A stretch of 64,000 bases of DNA from assembly GCA_033220425.1 (NCBI GenBank), contig CM065652.1:868001-932000 (forward strand), read 5' to 3'. Under the pieces are notes generated by a model. That model made no database searches, had not been told where the DNA came from, and saw only the letters and a program-made list of their open reading frames with translations. The DNA comes from Lepraria neglecta. Its lineage: Eukaryota; Ascomycota; Lecanoromycetes; Lecanorales; Stereocaulaceae. Numbering within the stretch: position 1 is the stretch's first letter; each line of letters begins with the position of its first letter. Both the position numbers and the translations under genes were made by a program. Shown piece after piece: positions 34,101-44,875 of this stretch.

Positions 34101-35032
34101 GTTCCAAGCAAAGTTGCAAGTCTCTAATGCCGTAGCGGTGTTCTTCACGGAGGAGGTCGAGTAGCGTCTTGGGCTGCGACAAGGCTCCTCCGGAATGACT
34201 GAAAAATAAAGTGACGCTCACGTGAAAGTGCTGAGGATGACCAACTTGCAGAGCTGATTATGCTTACCACAACCGTAAAGGGTCTTTATATTAGTAAGTC
34301 CGCATCGTGCTGTGAGACAGGCTGCTTTAGTAATGGGTGGCTACGTCGGACACCGGACACCGACCCGGGCATTCGCTCCCCTTGCATCGGAGGCGGAGGC
34401 GGACACACGCTCACGGAAGCGGAAAGCGTTTGTCGTTTGTCGTTCTAGTGAAAAGCGGAGAAGCGGGCCGCAAACGAAGCGAAGCTCCACCAATTGGCGT
34501 CCCACATCTCAGACCCAGGAGCGAGATACATAAGTGCCGTCTTGACTGCTCTTCCCTTCCTATCAACGCTGGTAAAATATACTCGCCTAGACAGTGATTG
34601 TCGGTACAAATGGTCCAGCGTCAACATCCTGGCACCCTTTCTCCGTCAAATCTGGGTATCTAAATGTCGAATTTCCTGATGGCGGTATCTACATCTAGCT
34701 CCATCCCCTGTCCCCTTTCTTGTAGCAATGAATCAGCAATTCGCTGGCGTTCTGAACCTTATGCTCTGACACCCACCACGGCGTGATTGGTACCCGCCAT
34801 TGTAGACTTTAGCTAGGGATGCTTCGTAATTAAAAGAGTAAGCGGACAGGCAAGTCTCGGTATTGTGAAACTGGGGACGAAAACAATGAGGGCTTCATCA
34901 AAATGCGGCCGCAAGCAGGATATACAGCGCTCAACTGACTCACGACGATATAAGACTGACCATAGGATGACAATTTGTCTTTTCGTTTCCGCGAGGGCAG
35001 AGAATCAAATGATTGCTCCTGGCAACATTCTT
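34101..35032. other. Intergenic, right cluster border
   Basis: About 930 bp with no supported gene on either strand. Short frames are not conserved-looking. The upstream region of the NmrA-like gene lies at the left end. Confidence 0.45.
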
Positions 35033-36405
35033 TCAACCAGATACCCCACCCCGTTTCAAAGTCCCCAGGAAATATCCATGATCATTGAACATGCCCATGG
35101 AAAGAAACATTAGACCATGATCCTCTGTTCGACACGAAGCAATGATGCTTTCAAATTCAGCCACATGATCAGGGGCCCAGACTTGACCGCGCAATAGCCG
35201 AAACCCTAAGAGATCTTGTTTAGCAGCGGAGGACACATTATCGACGTGGTCCAAACCTTCGACAGCACTGTCGTCTATAGCTTGAAATTCATTAAGGAAG
35301 CTGCTGATGCTTTCCCAAGGGACATCGCGTTGAGGAATGGTCACTTCTAGTTCCCGAGTGGTCAGCTGCTCAAGGAAGCTTAGTGTGACACATGCATATG
35401 GCAAAACATTGCCGTTGCTGCTTCTGGAGAACGCAATCTGCATGGTATCAAGCATGAGACGCTAAGATGGGCATAGGCGTTAGCATTATGTGGTGGAATC
35501 TCTGGCGGTGACCCTGGCACTAAGCCTAAAGAGGTTAGCGTAGTATTTCACAGCGGGCCCGTGAAAAGCCTGTTTACTTCTGCACGCGACTCCATAGATT
35601 TAGTAACAACATGCAATATCAACACCGTTCTTCTCATACGAGCTTATTAGCTCGCCCAAATGCTAAAGATAGGGGCCCAAGATTGTCTACGAGCTGGTCT
35701 TAGTTCGTTGTGGACTAGTTGGGGATTGTTGTTGAGCTTACCTGGAAGTGAGGGATGCTGGGACGACGTTGTCGTGGCTCCTTCCGTCTTGAAGGCCGTG
35801 TAAAGGAGCCAAGTGCCCGTGCTATATCTTAGTACTGCTGCAATGTTGCAGCAAGCGACATACGCCCCAATTGTGCGCCAGTGGCCCCTGATTCTATCAA
35901 TGCACTCAGAAAGCCGATCGAGGAAGCTTCTCGCAGGAGCGGAACTGTGTGAGCCACTGAAAAGCAAGGAGTGCGCGTCGATGAAGCTGACCAATGCTGC
36001 ATCTAGGGCACGACTCCCGGCTGCAGGCCCGGCATTCTGATGGAAAAAAGACAGCAACGCGCCCCGGGCTTGAAGAGAGGGTCTTTGAGCAGTAAAGCCT
36101 GGCAGAGCAAGCTCAGAGTTTCGAGTCTGTGGCTTTTGCTTAGCAATGCCACGTTCACTGAAGATGATGAGCCTACGCTTCACCGACCTTACCGCGGCAG
36201 ACTTACTGAGTGCGCTTCCATCTTCTGGACCTTTCGAAGCCACTAGCTTGAACCATTCAAGCGCGCGGCTTCTCCAATGTTGACGCATAATGCGCGTTCT
36301 TTGACAAAAAGCTTCGCCAGCTCGCGAGCACGCCGAGGCGCTGCGACTACAAGCCGTCCAATGAGGGAAGTTCGAAAAGCCATCGCAACACATAGAACGA
36401 TGCAT
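35033..36405 (-). CDS. EST1/SMG7-like protein, partial model
   Basis: The minus strand encodes segments with the pattern of Est1-type DNA/RNA-binding domains. HWRSRALEWFKLVASKGPEDG is TPR-like. FTAQRPSLQARGALLSFFHQN is the region equivalent to the SL..P...A...LL.LF signature. FIDAHSLLFSG follows, then NVLPYACVTLSFLEQL and DVPWESISSFL. Exons 35742-35662-35640-35461-35033 link cleanly: ..CCAG|GTAAGC, a 23-nt exon 35662-35640, then 35461-35033. A further intron of about 108 nt (A|GTAAGT..CCAG) before FTAQ is likely. The N-terminus is unresolved; frames upstream of 36300 disagree. The family functions in telomerase recruitment or nonsense-mediated decay. This short, divergent copy may have neither role. 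It may be intact or newly decaying. Confidence 0.45.
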
Positions 36406-37673
36406 GAGCTACGAGTCCCTGCATGCTGTCGTCTGTACGAGGGTGTTGGGTTCTGAGCAGGGCTAGTGATGGAAGGAGGCGTTCATGCCAAAATTAATGT
36501 TCCATCGCCAGCAGTATGCGCCAGGCGTTGTGTCGTGAAGCGGCTTGATGTCCTCGGAGAAAAAGATGATGTAGTTCGTGAACTAGGCGACAGCATGCCG
36601 CCAACAGGGCTTCAGAAAAGGTATGAAGCTGGGGTTCAACAGTTGCAGAACGAGCACAGAGCATCAGCCACATCTGAAACTCATACATGGCCATATGACA
36701 GGACAGATCTACATCCATTACCGCCCTAAAATTGCCGTCCGTGGCTGGCTGGATGAATGGTGTACAGTACTGCTCTTAGTGCTTGCAGTGGGATTGATTT
36801 AGATACATATATGGGTGTTATGGGAGCTACGCGCCGATCATAAGCTTCTGCTCTTGTCTGATAGAACCAAGCAAACTTACTTCAGTCTAAATTGGAACGT
36901 AAGACCACTTTTTATTTCTAATGGAATAGCCGTGGGACCTATCATAGCATAAGTGAATCAAGGCTCAATGATTCGTCAGACTAGTCTTCAAGTCAAGACA
37001 GGGGATGGAACGAAGACAAGTCTTTGCTTTGTTCATTACTGTACCCCAAGTCCAACCTTAAGAGAACCGCTTAAGATTGAGTCGACATGAGATAAGAACC
37101 CTTATTTCCTTTGTTCGAATCTCTACGCACAAATGTAGCCTTCAAACTATCCACGCCACAAACCACACATCTGACGATAGAGAGGATAGAAGCTGCTTTT
37201 GGCTGAGCTTTCGAGCACAAGTAGCCTTCGTTGCTTGCTAAGCAAAGCATTGTCTAATCTGCTGCTCTGCCAAGAAATGGCTCGCGTGGTAACAGTGATC
37301 ACAACAGGATTTGCAGTGATGCATCTCAAACAAGGCCAATTAGAGTACCTGCTTCCTGTGCGGACATCATATAAAATGCTCTATACCCTTTGATACACTT
37401 GTGATTTTTTCTTTGCGATCGCCCAGCATTTCATTCCATACACCTCCAGCATGATTCATCTGGTGAGGAAGTCTACAGCTGTCCAATACGAGTCCTCGCT
37501 CCCTTGGTCACCAGTACTAGGCTCGCCTACATTACCAGCGCTCTTTTTGGCTTCATCCAACGGGAAAGAGGCTGGTGGTGCGGGGAACATTATTTGGTCA
37601 GTCTCTTTGGATTTCCATTGCATGAAACATTGGCTGAACTAATTCTGTTCGCTAGAGCTATATTCTGGGTGTA
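36406..37673. other. Gene-poor stretch
   Basis: About 1.27 kb without a gene I can support. A minus frame at 36494-36718 (74 codons) has protein-like composition and may be a 5' part of the EST1-like gene, but no splice joins it convincingly. The rest is A/T-rich. Confidence 0.4.
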
Positions 37674-37982
37674 ATGTTCGTCTCACAAAGAATCTTGCGC
37701 ATGTTGCGAGCGCATGCACAGTTCGTGTCATGGGCGGCCGCAGCTCTCATTGAGTTTTCCCTCATCACGGTCTCGGCGCTGGTATGGTTTAGCACTCATC
37801 CAGGACAATCGACTCACTCTTGGACACGGGTTTCCCAATACAATGTCGACATAGGAGCCATAATTCTGTTCGCAGCTCGCACGATTTGTCTCGTGGTGCT
37901 GGCAGCCATCCAAGTCCTCAAATCAATCCAAAAAAACAATAACACACTAAGCAACACCAAGAGCCCGACAAAGATGTCCTAA
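37674..37982 (+). CDS. Hypothetical small membrane protein, probably partial
   Basis: An open frame of 102 codons with two strongly hydrophobic helices (SWAAAALIEFSLITVSALVWF and GAIILFAARTICLVVLAAIQVL) and a polar Lys/Asn-rich tail. A good intron end (GCTGAAC branch, CGCTAG acceptor near 37656) lies just upstream, and the frame continues to it (SYILGVMF), so this is probably the last exon of a longer membrane protein. No 5' exon could be joined without a stop. No family is recognised. Confidence 0.3.
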   Translation: MFVSQRILRMLRAHAQFVSWAAAALIEFSLITVSALVWFSTHPGQSTHSWTRVSQYNVDIGAIILFAARTICLVVLAAIQVLKSIQKNNNTLSNTKSPTKMS

Positions 37983-39624
37983 TCTTCGAGTAACTGTTTT
38001 GTGGATTTTATGAATTCCGGAATATGAGTGCGTTGTTCTACACTAAACAGAATGGTATATTTCCTCAGCCACTGAACAGAGCCTGCGAAGTAAGCATATT
38101 TGAAGTACACTACATAAGAAGAACTGCTTACTCGGGTACAAAAGGAACGTATGACATGTGCGGCCAAATTGCAGGAGATATGAAAAAGGTGCTAGATTTA
38201 ATAACAGTTCAGTCGAGGTCGCGCATTCCATATATATTATGAAGGTCTTCACCAGTTTTCACATGGCCTAATCAAAAATCATCCTACTGGCTTAAATGAG
38301 GCTTCGTATTGATAGCCCTATGCAGGGATTTTGATAAGCTTGCACTCATTGGTTGAAGTTCCGTCAGATGTACGACACGTGTGAATGCGCATGTTTAATT
38401 GGGTATCCCACTAGTGCAGTTCTCACTTTGTTCCGATGTACTTTCTCCTTCTGCGGCTTACCAACGACGCCGAGCCATGAATCATGTTTCATGTGCGTTC
38501 GAACCCGTTGTCGTTACTATGCTGAGCGCTTCTAAATGGATACCATCCGACTAAATGAGTTGCTAGATGCCCTTAATGACGTTCTTCTTTATTCTCAATG
38601 GCCTTCTAGAGCTTTGGCTTCACTACTAGCAGCAGCGACAGAACCTCGGCGCTGTTCCTTAGGACAACGCTTATAGTATACTGTACCCATACAATTTGTT
38701 TATCTACAACGTGGGCGACATCCTAGACGAAGTATTCTAGCCTGCTTGTCGCTTTACAAAGCAAGAAATGGGTCGTATTCGCGCCTGGCGCAGCTTGAGC
38801 ACCGTCAAGTGAGGACAGCCATTTATAAGAATCTCGGAGCCTTGATCCCCAGCATTTTGATGTTTAGTGAAAGATACTCTAAGCCGCGTTTTTGACGCTC
38901 TTTAGTTTGGTGAACGCGGTGTCAATGGCTTTAGACATCCCGCTCTTCGTTGAGGACGTCTGAGTTGTGATCGAATAAAATTAGGTATCAAATATGGAAG
39001 TATCTACTTTTGCAGTAGCCCGTCTGACTGGAATATACCGAATTAAGACGATGCTGAGATAATTCGTAATGGTCGGAAAAGGGAGAGACGTGAAAGTTTA
39101 GCTCTTTATACACTGCAACTGCCTTTCGATTCTCTGACAACGTCATTCTAAGAGGGCGAGGGAGCCAGCGCGTAGTTCAGACGGGCCGTTCCAAAGATTT
39201 TGATGGCCGTAGTCCAATCATCCTTTGTCAAATCCATCGATTCTGTTTGCCCGGACTAGATTCATAATCAGCACCGTTACTCTGCTGGCTCAGCAGGAAT
39301 GGTATTTCACCAATTTGATAATTCGTGAGGCACATTACCTCCCATTCTTGTCTCACAATGCCGTCCCCCCCCCCACATATTTCAACACGTGTTTGGTGGC
39401 CCCATAGCCTGATCCAGCAGGGCACCGAAGACATATGATTCACATTACGGCAAAATGGGCACATCGCGCAGGAAAGCTCTGTCTCCCTCCTATTGACAGG
39501 TCGTTCACTACATCCTCCGCCATCAAAACGAGACTCCTTCCATTACGGCGGTCAGCATCACATGTGTCCATGACACGCACAGCGGACTTTCATTCTCCAC
39601 AGCCACCTATCTACCCACGGAAGA
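37983..39624. other. Gene-poor A/T-rich stretch
   Basis: 1.6 kb with only short incoherent frames on both strands. A C9-10 homopolymer occurs at about 39366-39375. I see no RNA gene or repeat array. Confidence 0.45.
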
Positions 39625-41268
39625 TGGTAGGCTTCTCCTCGACAAATAGGTCTATCTCTATCAATGCCATATGCACTAATACGCATACAGCTCTCGACGC
39701 TCACACCTACACGAGCGGGCGATGGCTTCGTCGTGACAAGCTGGAGCGCGAATCGCGCTATATCAAATTCGACTTTGACGCGCTCCGCAAAAGGGTCATC
39801 GATCTGGGGCTACAACCGAGTCTTTATTTTCACCTGCGATAATGCAAGGCGTGTTGTAGCAAGGCTACCCACTCCGGTAGCAGGACCAGCTAGGTTGGCT
39901 ACCAACTCGGAAGTGGCCACCATCACATACCGTGAGTCCGAACATCCCTTCTGGGCAGAGCGTAGCGGCTGAACCTTTACGTGCATCCCAGTACAGTCCA
40001 ATACTACCGTGCCAACGCCAAAGATCCTCGACTGGAGTGACGACCCTTCTAACGCTATTGGCAGCGAGTATATCATTACGGAACACGCCGTGGGTGTTCA
40101 GTTGCACCAGAAATGGCCAGCGATGTCGGGGGAGCAGCAAATCGCTTGCATCCAGGCCATTTCTATGAACATTCAGCAAATAGCTGCAATCGACTTTTCA
40201 GCTTACGGGAGCCTGTATTTTGCCGATGCCCCTCTTGACTCTGCCTCAACGCTGCCCTTGGCCCAGGCTTTTGTATTGGAATTGCGGAACCAGGTACTGG
40301 AACTGCAATGCCGGGGAAGCGAGATACTACAATTCGACGAAACCCAACAGGGGGCCATGTTTGTTCTTGTCATCCTACTGCCGCAACAGGCCAGCTGACT
40401 GGTCTGCGCAGGGCCTGATCTTACTGCGTACTGCAACGACCTCATCGATACTGGTCTTTCACGACTACCAGCTGGCGACATTACCCTCCCCGATAAACCG
40501 CCCTTTCATGGATCCGTTGCAACGCACGCTCGCCTGCTGAACGTCGGTCGCGATGTTATCCAAAAGCTGTCTGAGGATCCTCGAATTCGGGAAACCGCTG
40601 CCCCCATCCTATATCATGCCGATCTACATAAGAGAAACGTATTTGTCTCCGACGACGACCCCACCATCATCACGGACCTCATCGATTGGCAATCATCTAG
40701 CATTGAGCCAGCGTTCGAGTACGCAGACGAGACACCAGACTTCGGAGCCCCTATCCTCGACGTCTCGTCGGGACATCAGCCTGCAGATATCAACGCTGAA
40801 CTCTGCAGACAGGCTTTTGATGCCTGCTTACAAGGCCTTGTTCCGAGATTGGCCGCTGCAAGGGCGCTTGATGATAACCTGCTCCGTCCTTTCCGCTACT
40901 GTCACAGGACCTGGAGTGATGGTGCTGTGGCTTTTAGGCAGGAGCTGATTGAAATCTCGAGCCTCTGGAAGGAGCTGGGTCTCGCTGGTTCTTCCCCATA
41001 CCCACTCCCCACATCGGATGAATTCCTCATCCACCAGAAAGAGCTTGAAACCTTCGTGACAGCGCAGCATTTGAAGCAGAGGCTGACGTCCCTTTTGGAC
41101 ACAACATCTGATGGATGGATCCCAATACACTTGTGGGAAGATTCTCAAGTAGCTCACAAGGAGGCGTTCGATAAACTAGTTCGGGCTGTAAGAAATGCTG
41201 AAAACACTGGTGATCAATCAATGAGCGAAGAGGACCTGAAGAAAATATGGCCGTTTGATATTAGATGA
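39625..41268 (+). pseudogene. APH / AIM9-like phosphotransferase pseudogene
   Basis: Homology-like order is clear. YTSGRWLRRDKLERESRYIKFD comes first, then NRVFIFTCDNARRVVARLPTP. An intron (C|GTGAGT at 39932, CCCAG at 39991) leads to TTVPTPKILDWSDDP, then CGTRYWNCNAGE. A second intron (T|GTTTGT..GCGCAG, about 40361-40411) leads to PDLTAYCNDL. The kinase core has YHADLHKRN and ITDLIDWQ (catalytic HxDxxxxN and the metal-binding Asp), with a helical tail to 41268. It is broken twice. The segment between VIDL and GYNRVF is deleted with a frame change (about 39805). Around 40262-40282 a one-base and a probable four-base loss destroy the usual GFCIGPxCGTRYW. The C-terminal half is still open. Confidence 0.7.
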
Positions 41269-41498
41269 TTACACGAACGCTGATTAGTCCTATGCCACCT
41301 AAAATCCAACGCCAACAGTAAGAAACGTATGAGCAATCCAATTTTGTCGGTTATGAATTCCATGCTATAGGACCTCAACAATGCTCGTGCCGTTGAATTC
41401 GCGAACGAAGTTTTCGCTCGCCCTGACGGCCGGTCGGACGCGGGAATAAGGCCACCCGAGTATTCTTGGTAACCAGAGCGTGGGCTGTGGTAACGATA

Positions 41499-42960
41499 CT
41501 AGCAGTAGGACGCTTTATTCGCCATCTGACCGGCACCGTTGTAATCTTTCTGAAACTCCTTGTCAAGGTCGATGACGATTTCCAAGTGCGATCGCGATAA
41601 TAGTACTATCTCGTTAACAGCGAGGGTATAAGCAGTGCTTATTATATTCTGGATCTATATTGAGGATCGGTCAGCGCAGCGTTATATATATTAGTTTAAC
41701 AATAAACCTGTCGGCCGTTTACTTCTTTCTTGGATAGCCAGTCGAGATTAACGGATATATATTCGGCTCGGCCTTTGGTTGTCGCCGCCCTGTAATGTAA
41801 TGCCACTAAGAACCTACTCTGAATCGCATCGTTAATATCCTTGACGCGATTAGTCGTAAGGACTATGATTCCTCGATAGTACTCAAGTGTCCGCAAGAAT
41901 ACCGATACGAGAGCGTTATATGGGTTGATGAAAGAGCGTGACTGTATAAACACGTCGGCTTCATCAAGAAGGAGGATGGCCTTCCAATAATAAGCAAGGC
42001 GAAAGATGGTCGACAGCTGCTCTTTAAGCACTTTCGCGTCCTGGCCGAGTTCCCCGGTAGATATCTGAAAAGTTAGAAGGATTAGATAAACGGAGAAGAG
42101 CAAGACTTACTGCGTAGAGTGGCCACTTAAGATATTCGGACAGTCCTTCTACGGTCAAGGTCTTACCTACTCTAGGGGTCCACTGAGAGTGTACGTCAGT
42201 CTGTAGTAGAGGACCTAGCGCCGGGATTCGTACTGCAGAAGTGTTATCAAACCTTGGCCCTTTCCCTCCACAAAGTCGTCCATTATATCGTCGGATTCGC
42301 GGGATATGTGAGCCTTCGCGAGGGCAGTAATAACTTTCTTCTTCGTGGCGGGAATCGCGAGATTGTCGAAAGAAGATGGATTCTAAATAACCTCCGTGAC
42401 ATCGTAAACCACCAATTCCACTTCGTATCATTAGCACCAGCTCTATCTTGTAGAGCGTTTAGGGGAAGAAGGCTTACGCCACCGTTTATTGCCAAAGCTC
42501 CACCTATAAACCGTCTGACTGCAGATCATCAGGTCGCCTTCGCTTATAGTTGTCGTATAAAGGCTATTAGTCTTGACTTCTTCTGCATCGGTGTCAGAGA
42601 AGAAGAGAATATAAGTACTATTCGACGAGCTCGGCCTGGCCAACTCGTTGATATGCGGCCGGGTGTAGTTCGGATTGATTTTGCAGAAGTAAGCCATATT
42701 AACCATAATGCGACTGTCCACAGGGACTTCGATATATTCGCCCTCCTCTATATAGAAGGCATTACTACGATATTGGACATGATGTTGGCCCATGAGGGAG
42801 GCGAATTGTCGACCACACCTTACAAAGTATTCCTTCATTTCTTTCTGGTGCCTATGAAACTCGAGTAGAAACGCCTCAAGCCTGTCAGCTAGAAGTGGAA
42901 GGGGCAGAAATTTCTCGTGATCATGTCTAGAGTGGTAGGAATCTGACAATTGTGAGTGGC
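41499..42960 (-). pseudogene. AAA+ ATPase (DUF7025-AAA type) pseudogene
   Basis: An N-terminal DUF7025-like part (EYFVRCGRQFASL, DSRIMVNMAYF, NPNYTRP, LMICSQTVYRWSFGNKRW) is followed by NPSSFDNLAIPA, DDFVEGKGQGLITLL, the Walker A region, LTVEGLSEYLKWPLYA, ISTGELGQDAKVLKEQL, Walker B AILLLDEADVF and sensor IVLTTNRV. A final exon (CAATATAG acceptor) gives NIISTAYTLAVNE to a stop at 41501-41499. It is inactivated. A TAG at 42385-42383 replaces Trp before NPSSFD. After the intron ending CTCAG, one C is missing in the Walker A codons, and its central Gly is Arg. The 5' end fades near 42960, so it may also be truncated. Confidence 0.75.
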
Positions 42961-43263
42961 ATCTGAGGGATCGGAGAACAACAAGTCGAATCGAGCAGGA
43001 TGACGATCTGACGTGCCACACTAATCTTAATTTAGCTTTAGTGCCACTCGTTTTTCTTGCATTGGCACCAATCACCGTGGACCCGGAACCCTGCCGATAA
43101 TTCAATCCAACTCGCCCGTACTGCAAATCGCATCGTCAAGATTTCTTCGATAACATTCAAACATCCGAGCTGCTATCTGCTGTAGACTTATAGACTTTGC
43201 CCCAAACCTGTCATCGTGCATTGCTTTGCCCCTGTTCCTGCCATAGCCGCCCACCGAACCCAC

Positions 43264-43695
43264 ATGCCTCCGCCGGCTCCTACCCAAGGTGCAGCCTCCA
43301 ACAGCCATGTCGAGCTTGCTCAGGTATGAAAAATCTAAATCCTCCGGCAGATCTGTCAACCTGTGATGGTAAAGCTCACTCAATCGCGGCATCACAGGCA
43401 TTCCAGGATCTAGCCAAGTATGCCATTTCCTCTTGGCCAATCTTCCACCCTCGTATCCTGCTCCGCTTAGCTAATCGTTTACCGTTTACATATACCATCC
43501 CGGAGCCCATCTTACATTGCTTCAAAGCTAACGCACTTGATCAGGGGCGAAAAAACCGCGGCGGCGATGGAAAACCAACTCACCGCTTTGGAGCGCAAGA
43601 TCGACGATCTACTCGCCAGTGTCGATGGACAGGACAAGTCCATAGATAAGGAGACGCAGAGACACGACAACTCGAGCAACGAGAAACAGCCGTGA
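43264..43695 (+). CDS. Conserved-looking 76-aa coiled-coil protein
   Basis: Three short exons, 43264-43323, 43398-43417 and 43545-43695, sum to 231 nt, or 76 aa. Introns are GTATGA..CACAG and GTATGC..ATCAG. Splicing gives an N-terminal Pro/Ala stretch, then HVELAQAFQDLAKGEKTAA, MENQLTALERKIDDLL and a charged tail, with heptad spacing typical of a short coiled coil. The 20-nt middle exon and clean phases argue that it is real, although unspliced frames hide it. No family name is certain; small kinetochore or adaptor subunits have this form. It is the first gene of the conserved block after the decayed zone. Confidence 0.65.
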
Positions 43696-44657
43696 AACTG
43701 ACGCAAGGGGGGATATAACTCTGCGTAAAAGACATGGCAATTTGCGTTCACTGCTATCACGCAAGGCATTGCTGGGCATCGATGACCATCGAACCTCCAC
43801 TGCAAGTGGTCCGGCATCGCGGTTCAAAGCTGTCACGAGATTAGCTGTCATGGCAATGACAACAATATTAACATCATAGTGAAGGCTCCAGTGTGCCAGC
43901 ACTATCACGATACCTAGATGTCCGACCAAGTGTCCTGTTTGGAAAGACGCGTCCAAACGGCTCTTGCTGACCGGCATTCGAACCCGGGCAAACAATCGTC
44001 ATTGGCAACGTGTGACAGTCCGGCAAAAACAAGCCTCATCTAGTATAGCTTCAAGCATGTTGGCCAGCTGCTCTAAACATCTCCACATCTGAATCTCTCT
44101 GACAAGTTGTGCTGCCAGCTGCTCTGAGCGTCTTCACAATTGACTATCTTTGTCAACGTGTTATACCCTCAACCCATACCACGGCGGTAGCAGATTTGAC
44201 TTTCCAGAGTCTAGCATAGCTTCAAGAATTGCCGACAGCTGCTCTGAGTCTTTTACATTTGACTAGCTGAATCAACATGTTATGCCCTCGCTCCATGCCA
44301 CACAATCTTATCACCACGGCATTCGACCCGTATCGAAGCCGTGAAAAAAAATCAAAGCCTTGGTCTTTGACCAGCCAATTGTGCACTCCAGATACCTATG
44401 ACAATTGTCAAAGATGCAGATCTCAAAGTGGGGCACAAGGACATGATGATTTATCCTTCTAACCATGTATTTCATTAACATTACTCTAAGCTGCATGCCC
44501 GTACCCAGTATTATAAAGTGATATCCAGAGAAGCAGGCTCGCTACTCTGCCCCATGACAAACAGCAAAGGTATCAATCGAAGAAGTCCATCCATACCATA
44601 CCAATACCAACCCATTACAATCGTTATTCCCGATCACTGAAAAACCCTAGCCCAATC
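43696..44657. other. Intergenic with degenerate repeats
   Basis: No gene is seen. Between about 44037 and 44300 the phrase CAGCTGCTCTGAG/A recurs three times with similar flanks (AGCATAGCTTCAAG, TTGACTA, CAACATGTTAT-CCCTC), giving three imperfect copies of a unit of about 60-120 bp. Confidence 0.5.
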
Positions 44658-44875
44658 ATTTGAATCCCATTGCCCCCGGTCCTACTCCAAGTCGAACCCC
44701 TACACTCCGCTTCTGCAACTTCGCCTGGCCGTCTACTTTCCCTCCCTCAATAGCAGTAATGCCCGCACTACTATTTCGATTGATATTCGGCAACGCTGTA
44801 AGCGTATCCGCGCCCTTGCCCGCCTTCTGATCAATGTACAGCTGGGCATTCGCAGAAAGTGGGAACGCAGGCAAA

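Noticed and set aside
37100-43990. GTTCGAATC / TTCGAACCC strings resembling tRNA B boxes near 37113, 38489 and 43976
   Set aside because: No matching A box, cloverleaf or terminator at the proper distance.
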